Assembly (NCBI GenBank): GCA_030770425.1
Contig: JASJFT010000073.1
Span: 1 to 64,000, forward strand
Source of the DNA: Darksidea phi
Taxonomy: Eukaryota; Ascomycota; Dothideomycetes; Pleosporales; Lentitheciaceae
Reading direction: 5' to 3'
Length of the DNA stretch: 64,000 nt
Below, piece after piece: positions 11,280 to 22,047 of this stretch; position 1 is the first letter of the stretch; the number at the start of each line of letters is the position of its first letter. The notes under the pieces were generated by a model. That model was not told the DNA's origin, made no database searches, and worked only from the letters and a program-made list of their open reading frames with translations. A program made the translations under genes and the position numbers.

Positions 11280-12448
11280 TCATCTTTGATTGCTACCGCT
11301 CTCATTCGCTCCCAGGTTCCCACTTACGAAGACAACTAGCACGGCCGCATATCTGTAACGCAGAGGTCACTATATATTCTACGTATCGAGTCAATATAGC
11401 TTACCCTGCACTAGCCGCGAATAGCTCTGCCCGCCGCGCGTTCGTCAAGACACCCACATTGATCGCAAACAGGGTTGTAAAAACTACCATGATTCCCAGC
11501 TTTTTTCTTGGTGATGCCACAGCATACAAGCTAACTATAGCACCGACCATGAGGGCGGCCGCGTTGACGGTGCTGAGAATGGCCACGAAACGGGCTATCC
11601 GACGATCGGAGGCATATGCGATATTGCCATAACTTTTTCGGGTCTATAAGCGCCGATTATTGTAAGCTTCAATTCTAACGATCCCGCACTAAACATGATG
11701 GTACGGATGGATACGTGCCTGAAATATCCAAGCAAAATGATCCTGCACAAATGCCGTAAGCCTATCGCGATCTTCTTCGACGCGTAGCGCTACGAGATCG
11801 TCTGCATCATCGAATAATGTAGCGCTGTGAGCGCCCAACGTTGGGTATTCAGTTCCCGTGCTACGATTGAAGAATTGGTATCGACATGCCTCCAATGTTC
11901 GCTTCGTCGGTGGTGGAAGCGAAGCGAGGTGGCTTTCAAAGAATAGTGCTTCCCCTACTTCTATTAGCAGTTCATAGTTCATCTAAGCTATATGCGATGA
12001 TGGCCTAAGAACTGCTCTCACTGTACTCTTTCAAAGCCACACCAATGACTTCAGCCAGCTCTTTCCTCTGCTTTTGCCTTTGATCATGAAGGGCGGCTTG
12101 GCAGAACTCAGGCCAGTTCCGCGAGTATTGCTTAGATGTCAAGTTCCCGCGCCACTCCTCTTGATCTAGCTTGTCTTGCTGTGCTTGAAGTTCCGCAAGC
12201 TCGCTCTGCAGGTGAAGAAGATGACGTGCAGCCAGGCGATTGAACCTTTTATAGATCGCGGTAGTTTGATCCGGATCGCTCGCGATGAACGCCGCAAGAG
12301 AGGGATAACCGGAAAGGTGAGGAGGCAGACTGGAAAGCTTCTCAGGATCCATTGTGAGGAGATGTTCCCGTCCTTGAATGCTCCGAAGTGCATGGTCATG
12401 TACCTTGCTCACCGGTTTTCTTGGCGCAAGGGTGGCTTTGCTGTGCAA
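11280..12448 (-). CDS. DUF6594 family membrane protein
   Basis: Exons on the minus strand are 12448-12022, 11954-11719, 11643-11405 and 11352-11280, giving 324 residues. An internal ATG at 12352 (MDPEKL) is an alternative start. The protein begins with the DUF6594 signature GYPSLAAFIASDPD followed by a predicted helical stretch. The middle has SLPPPTKRTLEA and DDADDLVALRVEEDRDRL. The C-terminus carries predicted membrane helices around VAILSTVNAAALMVGAIVSL, GIMVVFTTLFAINVGV and YAAVLVVFVSG. The first intron joins KEY-R-EALFFES in phase. The second intron needs a GC donor (CAG|GCACGT) to keep phase. The family is frequent and expanded in ascomycetes, and its function is unknown. The gene is divergent from the neighbour at 12735 and shares a 286-bp promoter region with it. 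Confidence 0.8.
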
Positions 12449-12734
12449 TCAAGCGGATGCACCGGATCGGAAGCGCTCCGCGGTCGGCATCCGTAACTAT
12501 TGGAAGGATACAAATCATGTGATCGAAGGTTCATGCGGGGTCGCGCTGCGCATGCAAGGCTGAGCACAGTGGCAAATGCATGCATTAACGCTCTCGGCCC
12601 GCAATATTTCGTTCGTTGTGTTCTGTGTGCCTGCACGAAATTCCTGCTCGACTGAATCGCGAGAGTTCGTCTCATCACCGAGAGAGATACATTCCCAAAG
12701 CAGACCTCGTCATCTTTGCCCTTTATAACACACA
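12449..12734. promoter_or_regulatory. Shared intergenic region of a divergent gene pair
   Basis: The 286 bases between the two divergent start codons must hold both promoters. GCGCATGC-type palindromic sequence lies near 12546-12556. No canonical TATA box stands out on either side. The assignment rests only on the gene arrangement. Confidence 0.4.
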
Positions 12735-14639
12735 ATGTGTTTCTTCGACCAGCATAGGTTCTTATGTGGAGACTGGAAATGGGGGCATTTCCGCCAGCAC
12801 TGCGCGAAGGAGTATAGAATCGGTGAGACTTGTGGCATGAAGTTAGTTATGCAGACTGTATCGGTAGGGCAGAAGTGCAAAGTGTGCGAGAAGATTGATG
12901 CAAAGATGAGAAGACGGGCGACGGAACTTGACAAAATCAATCGGTGGCAGCGAGAGGGCAGCAAATTTCGAGCGTCGATCGATAAGTCGATGGATTTAAT
13001 CAGATGGCTGGATGGAGAAATATACGAGCTCAGTTGCGAGCGAAATAGGAGGTTACTGGGTATTGGAGCATTCACAACACAGGCAGCGTCTGATGGGAGT
13101 GTATCGAACGGAGAACCACCAACTCAAAATGGTGACATCTCGAATGCTCGCCGCCAAGGAAACCAGGCTACACTTGCGGTCGATAGGCCCGACAGCCAAT
13201 CAGTCGACAGCATTTCGGTTCGACAGCCAATCAGCCGTCACGATAACCTGTCAACCGCAACTTTGCTGAAGCAGGCAGGGAACGAAAACCCTCCTCAGCA
13301 TCAAAAAAAGACTATTGAATATCGGCTCATTAATAAACGGAACATCTTCCTTGGTTTGCCCATAACTTTCGAAAGCATTTCCAACCCGGCCACTGTGATG
13401 GCAATACCAGATACGGGGGCAGATGAAAACATCATTTCATTGAATCTGGCCATAAAACTCGGACTTGAGTTGGATATGGATAAGACGAATGAGAAAACCT
13501 TGGATATGATCAACAAAGGAGTTGTGCGTTGCTGTGGTCTGGCACGAGCAAAATGCGGCTTCGGAACCACCTCTCATTTCGGACCCAGTGGACTGCACTG
13601 TACCTTTCGAGTCGCTGAAACGACGGTGTCACCGCTCATTATGTCCTATAGCTTTCTAATGGATACGCTGACGCTGTCCAAGTACCGGCATCGCTTGGTA
13701 AGCTTGGCCAAGTCCACTCTACGATTCCCATGCATCCGAGCCTTTGGTCAGACACGACAGCGACTGCCCTGTTCGCTGAACGGAGAGGACATAGAAGCAT
13801 TCCCCGACAGTGGCTCTGACATAGATGTCATCGCGCATGATTATGCCGTTCAACGCCGGCTCTTGATGGAACCGACCGATGCCTGGGTCATGTTTGCGGA
13901 TGGAAGTATCAAGAAGGCTGCTGGTATCTGTACTGGGCAATTGACCGTAGGTTCCGGCATCGGTATGATCCCTGGGAACGGGGGTTCCGCCGCTGGGGAG
14001 GACGGCTCAGGGAGGTACAACGCAGAACCATTACCCTCGGACGATCACCCAACCCTTGACATGAATAAAACCATCTATCCATCGGGTCTGAGAGAATCCA
14101 ACTACCGCAACGTAATTTGCACTCAATTCTACGTACTACGCGATATCACTGTAGATCTACTCTTGGGTGCCGCATCCCTGGAATCCTTGCAAGTATACAC
14201 GCGCCATCAGGATCAATGCATCATGAAGCCACCAGACGATATCGATAGCGCTTCCTTCAACCGTGTCCTTCTGCTTGGCAAGATTGGACAATTCCTTCGT
14301 CAAGCGGCAAATAAGTGGTTTGGAGATTCTGAAGAATTCGGACTCCCTGCAGGTAGTACCAATGTTATCCCGTCTCTGAACCAGTCAAGTGCTTATAGGT
14401 ATGCAGGGCATGATATCACACTTGAACAGATTCTCAGTGAAGCGGACCAACGGGAGAACGCACGACGCGAAGCTGCTAGAGTGGAAGCAAGCAGAATGAC
14501 GGGAGAGGTAAAACTGAGGTTTGAAGAACAGGAGCGCAAAAAGCAGGACGGTTATAACGAGTATAGAACAGCGCTGCAGCAAGTTAATTTTCAAGGATTT
14601 TTGCGCAACACTTCGAATGCAAGAGGTCGTCGATCGTGA
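12735..14639 (+). CDS. Protein with Cys-rich N-terminus and two retropepsin-like motifs
   Basis: An intronless gene of 634 codons. The first 60 residues hold spaced Cys and His residues (MCFF, FLCGDWKWGHFRQHC, ETCGMK, KCKVCEK) that could bind zinc. They are followed by a basic coiled region (residues about 60-105) and a Ser/Gln-rich linker. Two segments resemble aspartic-protease active-site loops: AIPDTGADENIIS (near residue 224) and FPDSGSDIDVIA (near residue 357). Each has the D-T/S-G triad and a following hydrophobic strand, as in retropepsin-like domains. The C-terminus (about 555-615) is a charged coiled coil. No reverse transcriptase or integrase is present, so this is not a complete retrotransposon. 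Protease activity is inferred only from the motifs. The gene lies with a DUF6594 gene between inverted repeats. Confidence 0.75.
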   Translation: MCFFDQHRFLCGDWKWGHFRQHCAKEYRIGETCGMKLVMQTVSVGQKCKVCEKIDAKMRRRATELDKINRWQREGSKFRASIDKSMDLIRWLDGEIYELSCERNRRLLGIGAFTTQAASDGSVSNGEPPTQNGDISNARRQGNQATLAVDRPDSQSVDSISVRQPISRHDNLSTATLLKQAGNENPPQHQKKTIEYRLINKRNIFLGLPITFESISNPATVMAIPDTGADENIISLNLAIKLGLELDMDKTNEKTLDMINKGVVRCCGLARAKCGFGTTSHFGPSGLHCTFRVAETTVSPLIMSYSFLMDTLTLSKYRHRLVSLAKSTLRFPCIRAFGQTRQRLPCSLNGEDIEAFPDSGSDIDVIAHDYAVQRRLLMEPTDAWVMFADGSIKKAAGICTGQLTVGSGIGMIPGNGGSAAGEDGSGRYNAEPLPSDDHPTLDMNKTIYPSGLRESNYRNVICTQFYVLRDITVDLLLGAASLESLQVYTRHQDQCIMKPPDDIDSASFNRVLLLGKIGQFLRQAANKWFGDSEEFGLPAGSTNVIPSLNQSSAYRYAGHDITLEQILSEADQRENARREAARVEASRMTGEVKLRFEEQERKKQDGYNEYRTALQQVNFQGFLRNTSNARGRRS

Positions 14640-14750
14640 ATGAGGAAGAGTTTTTCTCATGCTAGAGAAAGCATGATGGCATTGGCATGATGCCGAATGA
14701 AGCCTGCCATAAATAGGTGCTGGGCGAAGCTTGTAGAGTACCAAAAGCTT

Positions 14751-14803
14751 AGTATCGCACTATACATACTGGACGAATAGGGAAAAATAGGAAACGGTTT
14801 TAT
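14751..14803 (-). repeat. Inverted repeat B, right copy
   Basis: The reverse complement of this segment matches 11190-11241. It lies about 110 bases downstream of the stop of the retropepsin-like gene and abuts the right copy of direct repeat A. No unambiguous target-site duplication is visible outside the two copies. Confidence 0.85.
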
Positions 14804-14888
14804 CGAATGAGTAGCAGCCATCGCGTCGTTAAACTCGCGAAATAACCTAAAAAGATAATATAAAAAGGTATTTTGTCCCGAATACCTT
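14801..14888 (+). repeat. Direct repeat A, right copy
   Basis: Matches 11010-11110 in the same orientation. Differences are mainly C-to-T and G-to-A changes plus a deletion in the A-rich middle. After it the sequence becomes strongly AT-rich and unlike the sequence following the left copy. Confidence 0.85.
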
Positions 14889-17800
14889 AAAACATAAGAA
14901 GGTTATTAGTTGTAGTTATTACCTATAACTACCTAAGACTTATATTATAGTATAACTATAAGGATAATGGCCCAAGTCTTATAAAAGAGGGTATAGTATA
15001 TATTATAGGATAATTGGTCTTTCAACCGCCTCAATGCTCGATGTTCGAAACATCACCTCGTCGCCCACGATCGACAGTACTGTGTACAGCTCTACAGCTA
15101 TATTATCGTGTATAAGGTGTGGGTATAGCACCTCTACTGTACAGACTCCCACTATGCAAATCCAACCCAAATTAAGTAATAATAATAGTTTACTAGACTT
15201 AAGGATAGCTAAAAAAATATATAATCTATTACTTACTTAATATTCTATAAACTTCTTTTTTTATTAGAGTATTATATTATAATTTTATTTTTTTATAGCG
15301 TTGCTTAGACTACGGTGAACAAAAAGAGAGGGTAAATGACGATAAGGAATAAGTTGTATGACTGGAAATACTCCTATTTCTACTCCTATCGATTGGGTGC
15401 AATTTTGTGTATAGCTGGTTGTAGTCTCTTGACACTTCGGCGCCGCACTTTGTACAGATTGGGAGACGTCGGCGGCTTCCTCAATCGCTATGATTTTGGA
15501 CCTCTACAGTACCTTCCCGATGACTTAATGTTGCCTTGAATCGCTGGGTGTAGTTGCGCTTCCTATGCTGTCCGCCTTATGGCCCCATGGGTCTCGCACG
15601 AACGGCCTGGAATCGAGATGTCGCAACTGATTCAGACAGCTCAAGTAGGTCTGTTTCTTTGGTACAAACATTATTCTTATAGCTATCTTTAAATTCTTGT
15701 ATTTGTAGCTTCTGGTTGCACCTCCTTAGCGGAATGCGGGTATCCATTGCAGCAGAAGAGTTTACTCCAATGCGCATTCTACTTTGAATAGGCTCAGGGC
15801 TTCGCTGATTGCCACCACACCGTTATCGCATCTTTTCGACTCATGCTATTGGTTCGAAAAGTTGTGACAAGTCTGGAGTAATCAGTGAGCGCTCGTGACT
15901 CATCGAACCCTCCGACACACTCCACTGCCACGTGTGCGTCAACGACACCACGTGCAGCATTCTGCGTGCGCACAGGCGTCGATCTGTGCATACTTCGGAT
16001 GGAGATCGCAGTTCGCAGCTGGTGCGTTAGGTCTGCCTGTCAAACTAGCTCACTGTTAGTGGAGGTGATGTGCCAAGACCGACGCCCAGTGAATGACCCT
16101 TGAACACCCCTCTTTTAGAACATCGATAAGTACTGAGTAGACCGAAGTACAAGCGACGTGTCCGAAACTACCGAGGCTCGTACATTTTCGTCTAGCGACT
16201 GTCTTCGTGATTTCCATTTTCTTGGGCGACAACGTCGGGCTCCCGGCCGCGGTCCTTCGCACACCGAAACCAGAATCTTCTAGAAGAGTAGGTTGCGATG
16301 CCGCATTGCTGATCCGTTCTACAGTCTGAAACCGCAAAACTTTTATTCCTGCGTGTGATGATGGTGATGTGCGGTGATGGCGGGAAAACTGGAGTTGAAG
16401 TCGGAAGGTGCCTGAAATAACCGCCGGTGTGGGTTTTTCTTTAGGCCAGTGCGCTACAAAACCCGCATAAAGTGGAGACTCGCTGGGCAGCAACGGAGCC
16501 TCATCCCATGTTTTCGGAACCCAATCAGTTGTTTCAGTCTGTTTTTCGGGCAGCGAAGGGTCGAAGAAGTGAGTCACATTAGCGTTGGTTCGCCCGTCAA
16601 TGTGTCGATTAGGAAGCTCTATAAGGGATTAGCAGAACATTTCGAGGATACGGAATGGTAATAATTATATGATACAAATACGGGATAGAGATGTAGGGAG
16701 AATGCAGGGAAGGGCTGCAGGGCTGAGAAATGCGGCGTAAACGTCCCACTTGATCCCCAATGATGGGCAGTGACCATGTCGGCCATTCAGCCTTGGACCT
16801 CGTGTGCATATGTCGGTTCGATAGATATTGAGCATGCACAAGGACGCTAGGCTCCGTCTCACCGTTGAACGACTTGTGGCCAGAGTGCCGTCCCCAAGTG
16901 CGAGCAAGACCGACTTTGACGCTGATCCTCCAGGGATCTTGCTTCTCCATAAAGGAAAATTAGCTGGTCGCTGGCTTGCTAGTGGTGTCGAAGAAGCGAA
17001 CACACATCTCGAGGATGCGTGCCACTGTAGCACAGAACGCCGACATCGCACTCGCACGATCAGATCTTAACGAGGCTAGGCGCCACAGATCGTGCCATCT
17101 GCAAGGCGTTGGGGCTTACTAGATCCGCCTACCTCTGCATTGCTCTTTATGGCGGAGAGTCTATCTAGACGTCAGTGAGAAGTAAATCAGATCTGGGGTG
17201 ACTTTGACGACAGAACACGCTCCCACTACTCTAAGTAGTCGAAACTAGTGCTGCGGATCCGGGCGCGTATCGAGCTTAAGCACCCGGTCTGTGCGACTCT
17301 TGCCTCTGGACCTGGTCTTCGGACAAATCTGTGCTACAAAATCTTTCGAAAAGCAGGAGTGGGAGGAATGTTGAGTAGTACGAGTCAAAAGACTAGGACA
17401 GATGGAGGAGAACCTGTCTCCATACAATCGGCCTGTTGAAGCCCGAAAAAGCCGAAAAGAATCATAGTAGTACAAAAAACTCTACGACATCACACGGGAG
17501 GGCAGGTGGTGTAGGAGCATTGGACGAGAGTGTGTGAGCAGCCCGCCCATTGTGATGGAAAGGACGGAATTTGCTAGTAACTCCAGCAAGATGCCGGACG
17601 TCCATTGAGGAAAGGGCCAGGCTTCGACTATTGCACTTTGTGCTCCCTCACCGGACTCTATTTCCTTGCCAAAGAACGTGGACATCACCTGACTGTGCTG
17701 GGACACGACAACGCTTATCGTAAGGCCACATCTCCGACGGGTATTTGTGTCGCCACTGGCGTGTTCCGCCTCACCGTTCTGCGCGTGTAGATCGCTTCTA

Positions 17801-19815
17801 TTTTGCCTCGCCTGCTTTTGTTGGGAGCGCACAACGACTATCGTTTATGATATGCTTCACCGGAATCTGGGTGGACCCAGCGGTAATAAGCGGGGAGTCA
17901 AGCGGGTTACACGAGGTATATGTGTATACATATTGTTGGACCGAAGTCGGGGGGGACGGCAGAGAAGTTCTGGAAGGCGCAACATAGGACGGCTGGGCGG
18001 CATGTGCGCGTCTGTCGTTGTCGAGTGGCGGGAAGCAGACTTTTTCCCTGGCGCGACACGTTTAATGAATGGATGTGGGGATGCGTCTGTTGTTCCTGCA
18101 TGATGGGTGGCATTGGGCGGACTGACGTGGCTGGACCGAATGACAGCTGGCCAAGCTGAGAGCTGCTGGACGGCGGTATCTCGAAGCCAGCTGGGATGAA
18201 GCGGATTCAGAGGAAAAAGCAAGCAGGCAGCTAGGTACGTAGACGTCGAGGAAGTCGGCGTGCGCCGTGCCGGATGTGGGTGATGAGGTAAGACGCCTGC
18301 GAGTGAAAAGTAACAGCCGACGCTTGACCAACGAGGCTAGTTCCCGGACGGCTTAATTTGGGGCCCTCGAGTTCCCCAGAAGTTGAGCTTCGCGCGGTGC
18401 CCGCAAGGAGCGGTGAGGACGGCCGCAAAGGGAGCATCGTAGTAGCCATCGCCGTGGGTAGCGGGTTGCGGGCGGATCCGGAAGAGCAGCTCAAGGGGTT
18501 TCAGATGGCTCGAATCCACCGGAATAGGCGCGGGGATAGCCACGAGCAGCCGAGAGCCATCCACGGCATCCAGTCGCCCTCGACTTGAGACGGGCGGCCA
18601 GTGGTGCGCCGTGGCCTGCGAACCGTCGCAGCAGGCCAATCGAAGGGCCGCCCAGCATTGCGCACATGGAGATGCCGCGACAGATCGCCTCAGGGAGTCG
18701 CACTGCACCGCGCGAAGGAGGCCGCGGGCTCTGGTGATTCGGCGGCGTTTCTTTTTCTCGTTGCTGTGCCCTATGTCCGCATACGAGAGGGGCCGGCAAT
18801 CACTCTGGATATGAGGGCCCATATTGACACCGTCCACCCAGTCCACCCAGCCCAGCCAGCCGTCAGACGAGAAGCACTGCTGCATGGTTGCTGCAGCGTC
18901 GCCCACATGCCGGATCCTGAGGGAGAGACGGCCAATGCCGGGCGAGCTGCAAGGCAGAAGACATCGGAACGCGGAGCAGACTGGCACGATGGCCGAAGAC
19001 GCCGCCCCGTGATGAAAGGGACGCAGAACGCCCGTCCCGGACGGCACTGGAGCGGCCACAGTGTCGTCTGGGTGTGTGTGCGCTGACGTCGGGGGGGGGG
19101 GGGGGGGGGGGGGCCCCCCCCGGGGGGGGGGGGGGTAAAACCCATAAAAAAAATTTTTATACTTCAACCCCCCCCCCCCCCCCCCCCTTATTAGCCCCGT
19201 TTTTAAAAGATTTNNNNNNNNNNGCCCTTTCTCCCCTTGCTCTGTGGTCTGTGGGGGGGGGGGGGTGGGGGGGTGTGGGGGTGGGGGGGGGGGGGGGGGG
19301 GGGGGGGGGCCGGGTGCCCAACGCTGGCTCCTAGCCTTACAACCCTAATAAGCATAGTGATTCATGCAAGCCCCAGCCGCCCGCGCCCAGTATAGACCCG
19401 TTTTGAAAAGCATTGATGAAAATTTCCGTACCACAGTACCCGTCGGTCGCTGCTGCCCGTCATCCCAGCCGTCATCCCAGGCTGCGGGAGCGAGAGCGAG
19501 ACATTTTTACCACTTTACCACCGCACGACATCCTCGCCGCTCTCCGCTCTTCTGCCACCCTGCCCCCGCTATGCACACATAACTCGACGACGCAGCTTGC
19601 CTCCCCACCGCAGGCCGCCCTACTTGCCATGCGCGCGCCCTCCTGCTATCGCTCGCACCGCAACAGCAGAATCCAGTGCTCGGCGTGATCGTCGCAGCGC
19701 GCTCTTTAGCCGTCCTGCGGCTTTCATCCACATCCACATCCGCATCCACGCTCCACTGCCTCGACTGCCTCGACTGCCTCGACAGCCTTGACAGCCCGCC
19801 GCGACGCCTGGCACC
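14889..19815. other. Gene-poor 4.9-kb stretch
   Basis: No gene could be assigned. 14889-15330 is very AT-rich. A minus-strand frame at 16056-16577 starts THFFDPSLPEKQTE and runs on through VPKTWDEAPLLPSESPLYAG. It has a protein-like composition at its N-terminus, but I recognise no family, and the remainder looks random. 17.9-19.1 kb is GC-rich with overlapping frames on both strands that appear to be chance. 19093-19310 is a homopolymer/N-gap patch. The last few hundred bases upstream of 19816 are probably promoter and 5' leader of the next gene (CGACTGCCT repeats near 19760). Confidence 0.45.
19093..19310. other. Assembly gap with G/C homopolymer artefacts
   Basis: Runs of G (19093-19113, 19122-19134, 19250-19264 and about 19280-19309) and of C (about 19169-19187) surround ten N at 19214-19223. 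This is a scaffold join with low-quality read ends, not real sequence. Frames crossing it that encode poly-Pro or poly-Gly are artefacts. Confidence 0.9.
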
Positions 19816-22047
19816 ATGGCAGCGCGCGACCTCAATCCAACCGTCGAGGATCACTACTCCGACGATGAGCCCCAGCCCGCGCCCCCCGAGGCATTGCGCC
19901 GATCGCCCGCGGCCAATGTCGCTGCAAAGCGCTCCCACCACTCCGACCTAGGGACCGAGAAACCCGTCGTGGAAAAAACGGTCAACATCGACCTCCAAAG
20001 CGACTCTGGGTATTCCAGCCACACCGCCGCGACCATGAGCAGCAGCGCTGATTCGGCCATAAGTGCCAAGGCGTCCAGCCCGCCCACTGCTCCGTCGAGC
20101 GCTGCTTCGTATCCTCCCTCGAGCCCGGCCCCCTCGAGAAGACGGCCAACACTCGTCAGCGAGAGCAGGAAGAGCAGCAGCCAGAGCAGTCCGCGCAAAC
20201 CGCTGCAGCGCACCAGCTCGTCCGCCTCTAAGCGGCCCTCCATCACCCGCCGAGCAGTGGAAGACTGCACAGATCCGAACTGCACCGCGTGCGGCCCCAA
20301 TGCCCTGCCCTCCCGCGGTCGCAGGCCCGAACCGTCTCCCCTCGACTCCGCTCTCGACATTTCGTACCCCCCTTTCGACCAGCGTTCGCAACGCTCGGAT
20401 CCTGCCCCGTCTTACACGTCTCCGCCCTCTCCGACATACCCCCGACAGCCCGCCCCCTACACGCAGGGTTCGGCAGTGATTCAACCCGCCCAGACACGTC
20501 GCCGCACCTCTTCGACCGCTCGACGCCCCATGAGTTACCACCATGAAGGACCGGCCTACTGGCAGGGCATGCCCGCGCCCTACCCAAGTCCACCCCAAGA
20601 CCACGGTCCTCCTCCTGCAATGTCTGCCCATTTCAACATGCACCATCCTCAACAAATGTCGTCGTATCCCATGGGAGCAATGCAACCCGGAGCGATGCAA
20701 CCCAACTACTATGGGACGGGACAATCAATGGCACAGACGTCGCCGCCCTATGAACACCACAGGCCGCCCCTGTCGGCTCGCGGTTCCTCCAATTCCAACA
20801 GCTACCAGACTCGAAGGCCCCAATCTGGATTTGGGCCAACGGCTCTGGTGACACAAGAACGAAGTGACCAGCCGATGCCCTCTGCCCGCTTCCCCGATGC
20901 ACCACGGAGCGCCAGACAGGAACGTTTCCAGCACACGCAGTCCGAGTCGGAGAACTCTGAATACTATTCATCAGATGAAGAGCCGCGCCCTACTCGCAAC
21001 GACCGCGCACTGATGCCTCCGCCCAAAATCAAGCGTACCAAGGACAAGGAACGTCGACCCAGCCTGCGACATGCAAATACCACCCAGGGCTACGGCGAGC
21101 GTCGCCTATCAACCATAGGCATGTCTCAGTCCTCAACACTGCCAGAACGCCCCAGAGAGCGTGATCCTCGGGTTTCCCGAGTGAGCACTGCCAACCCCTC
21201 CCGTGCACCGTCCATGAGCCGTCCTGCTCTGGTCCAGCACCCGAAGGCTCAATCTGCCTATGAAACTCCGCGTCCCGCCAAGGTCGTGGTGGAGAACTCG
21301 AAATCTCGACGCCGCCAGTCATACCAGGCCTACGATAAAGAATATCTGATCGAGCAGAAGCGACGGAACAGGGACTCGAAGATTTACCGCGATGATCGGG
21401 ATGAACAAGATGATCTCGAGGATGCTATTCTTGTTGCGGAACGTCCCCGTCGGCGGGCCGATACTGCCACCTCGGTTAGCAGGCGCGATGAATATGTCGT
21501 CGAGTCGAAGCAAAGGCGGGCAGCCATGGATGCTGAGGCCTATCAACAGCGCACTCGCGGCACCTACGACCCCCTCGCCGATACGGTTCACAAGGCTGCC
21601 AAGCGAGCGTCGCGCGTACCTTCCGGCCCCTCCGAGGCCGGCTCGAACCGAAGTGATGACCGCAAAACTCGCGTCAGCCAGTCTGCTCGCACGACCGTCA
21701 CAAACGGCGGTGCAAATGGCGAGATTCGACTTCGGGTGGATGCCTCTGCGCCTCTTAGCCTCCAGTTCAACGGCGATATGGAAGGCCGCACCCTTCAGAT
21801 CAATCCTGCTGAGGGAGGCATGGCCGATATCGTCATCGGCAACTCACGTGGCGAGGAGAACGTTTACCGCAACGAGAGACGCAGTACCGTAGGCGATCGG
21901 AAGTCACTGGTTGCTGGTTCCGCTCGACGAGACCTTGAAGAAGCGTCAGTCCGCAGCGGACGCAGCAGCCAGGGCAGGCGAGAGCGAGATCGAGAGGCCG
22001 AAAGAGATCGACGCCCCCTTAGGCGACGACAGACCGAGTATAACTAG
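19816..22047 (+). CDS. Large disordered Ser/Pro/Arg-rich protein of unknown function
   Basis: An intronless frame of 743 codons with a start in good context (CACCATGGC). Most of the protein is low-complexity: Ser/Pro-rich N-terminus (residues 1-130), a small Cys cluster CTDPNCTACGP (about 153-163), a Pro/Tyr/Met/Gln-rich part (180-310), and charged Arg-rich segments with YLIEQKRRNRDSKIYRDD (about 510-530). The only ordered-looking part is near the C-terminus (about 638-690), where GEIRLRVDASAPLSLQFNGD and GRTLQINPAEGGMADIVIG suggest a short beta-rich module. The tail is Arg/Glu-rich. I recognise no named domain. The many SR and RRxS stretches are potential phosphorylation sites (inference). 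Confidence 0.8.
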   Translation: MAARDLNPTVEDHYSDDEPQPAPPEALRRSPAANVAAKRSHHSDLGTEKPVVEKTVNIDLQSDSGYSSHTAATMSSSADSAISAKASSPPTAPSSAASYPPSSPAPSRRRPTLVSESRKSSSQSSPRKPLQRTSSSASKRPSITRRAVEDCTDPNCTACGPNALPSRGRRPEPSPLDSALDISYPPFDQRSQRSDPAPSYTSPPSPTYPRQPAPYTQGSAVIQPAQTRRRTSSTARRPMSYHHEGPAYWQGMPAPYPSPPQDHGPPPAMSAHFNMHHPQQMSSYPMGAMQPGAMQPNYYGTGQSMAQTSPPYEHHRPPLSARGSSNSNSYQTRRPQSGFGPTALVTQERSDQPMPSARFPDAPRSARQERFQHTQSESENSEYYSSDEEPRPTRNDRALMPPPKIKRTKDKERRPSLRHANTTQGYGERRLSTIGMSQSSTLPERPRERDPRVSRVSTANPSRAPSMSRPALVQHPKAQSAYETPRPAKVVVENSKSRRRQSYQAYDKEYLIEQKRRNRDSKIYRDDRDEQDDLEDAILVAERPRRRADTATSVSRRDEYVVESKQRRAAMDAEAYQQRTRGTYDPLADTVHKAAKRASRVPSGPSEAGSNRSDDRKTRVSQSARTTVTNGGANGEIRLRVDASAPLSLQFNGDMEGRTLQINPAEGGMADIVIGNSRGEENVYRNERRSTVGDRKSLVAGSARRDLEEASVRSGRSSQGRRERDREAERDRRPLRRRQTEYN

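Noticed and set aside
16056..16577. 173-codon minus-strand frame beginning THFFDPSLPEKQ
   Set aside because: The first 45 residues look protein-like, but no family is recognised, no joining exon fits, and the rest looks random; kept only as a remark in the intergenic entry.
18337..19167. 276-codon minus-strand frame with poly-Pro/Gly
   Set aside because: Runs into the G-homopolymer artefact next to the N gap and resembles no protein; it is open because of high GC.
19948..20724. 258-codon minus-strand frame
   Set aside because: Antisense shadow of the GC-rich disordered-protein gene, which has better codon composition and a good start.
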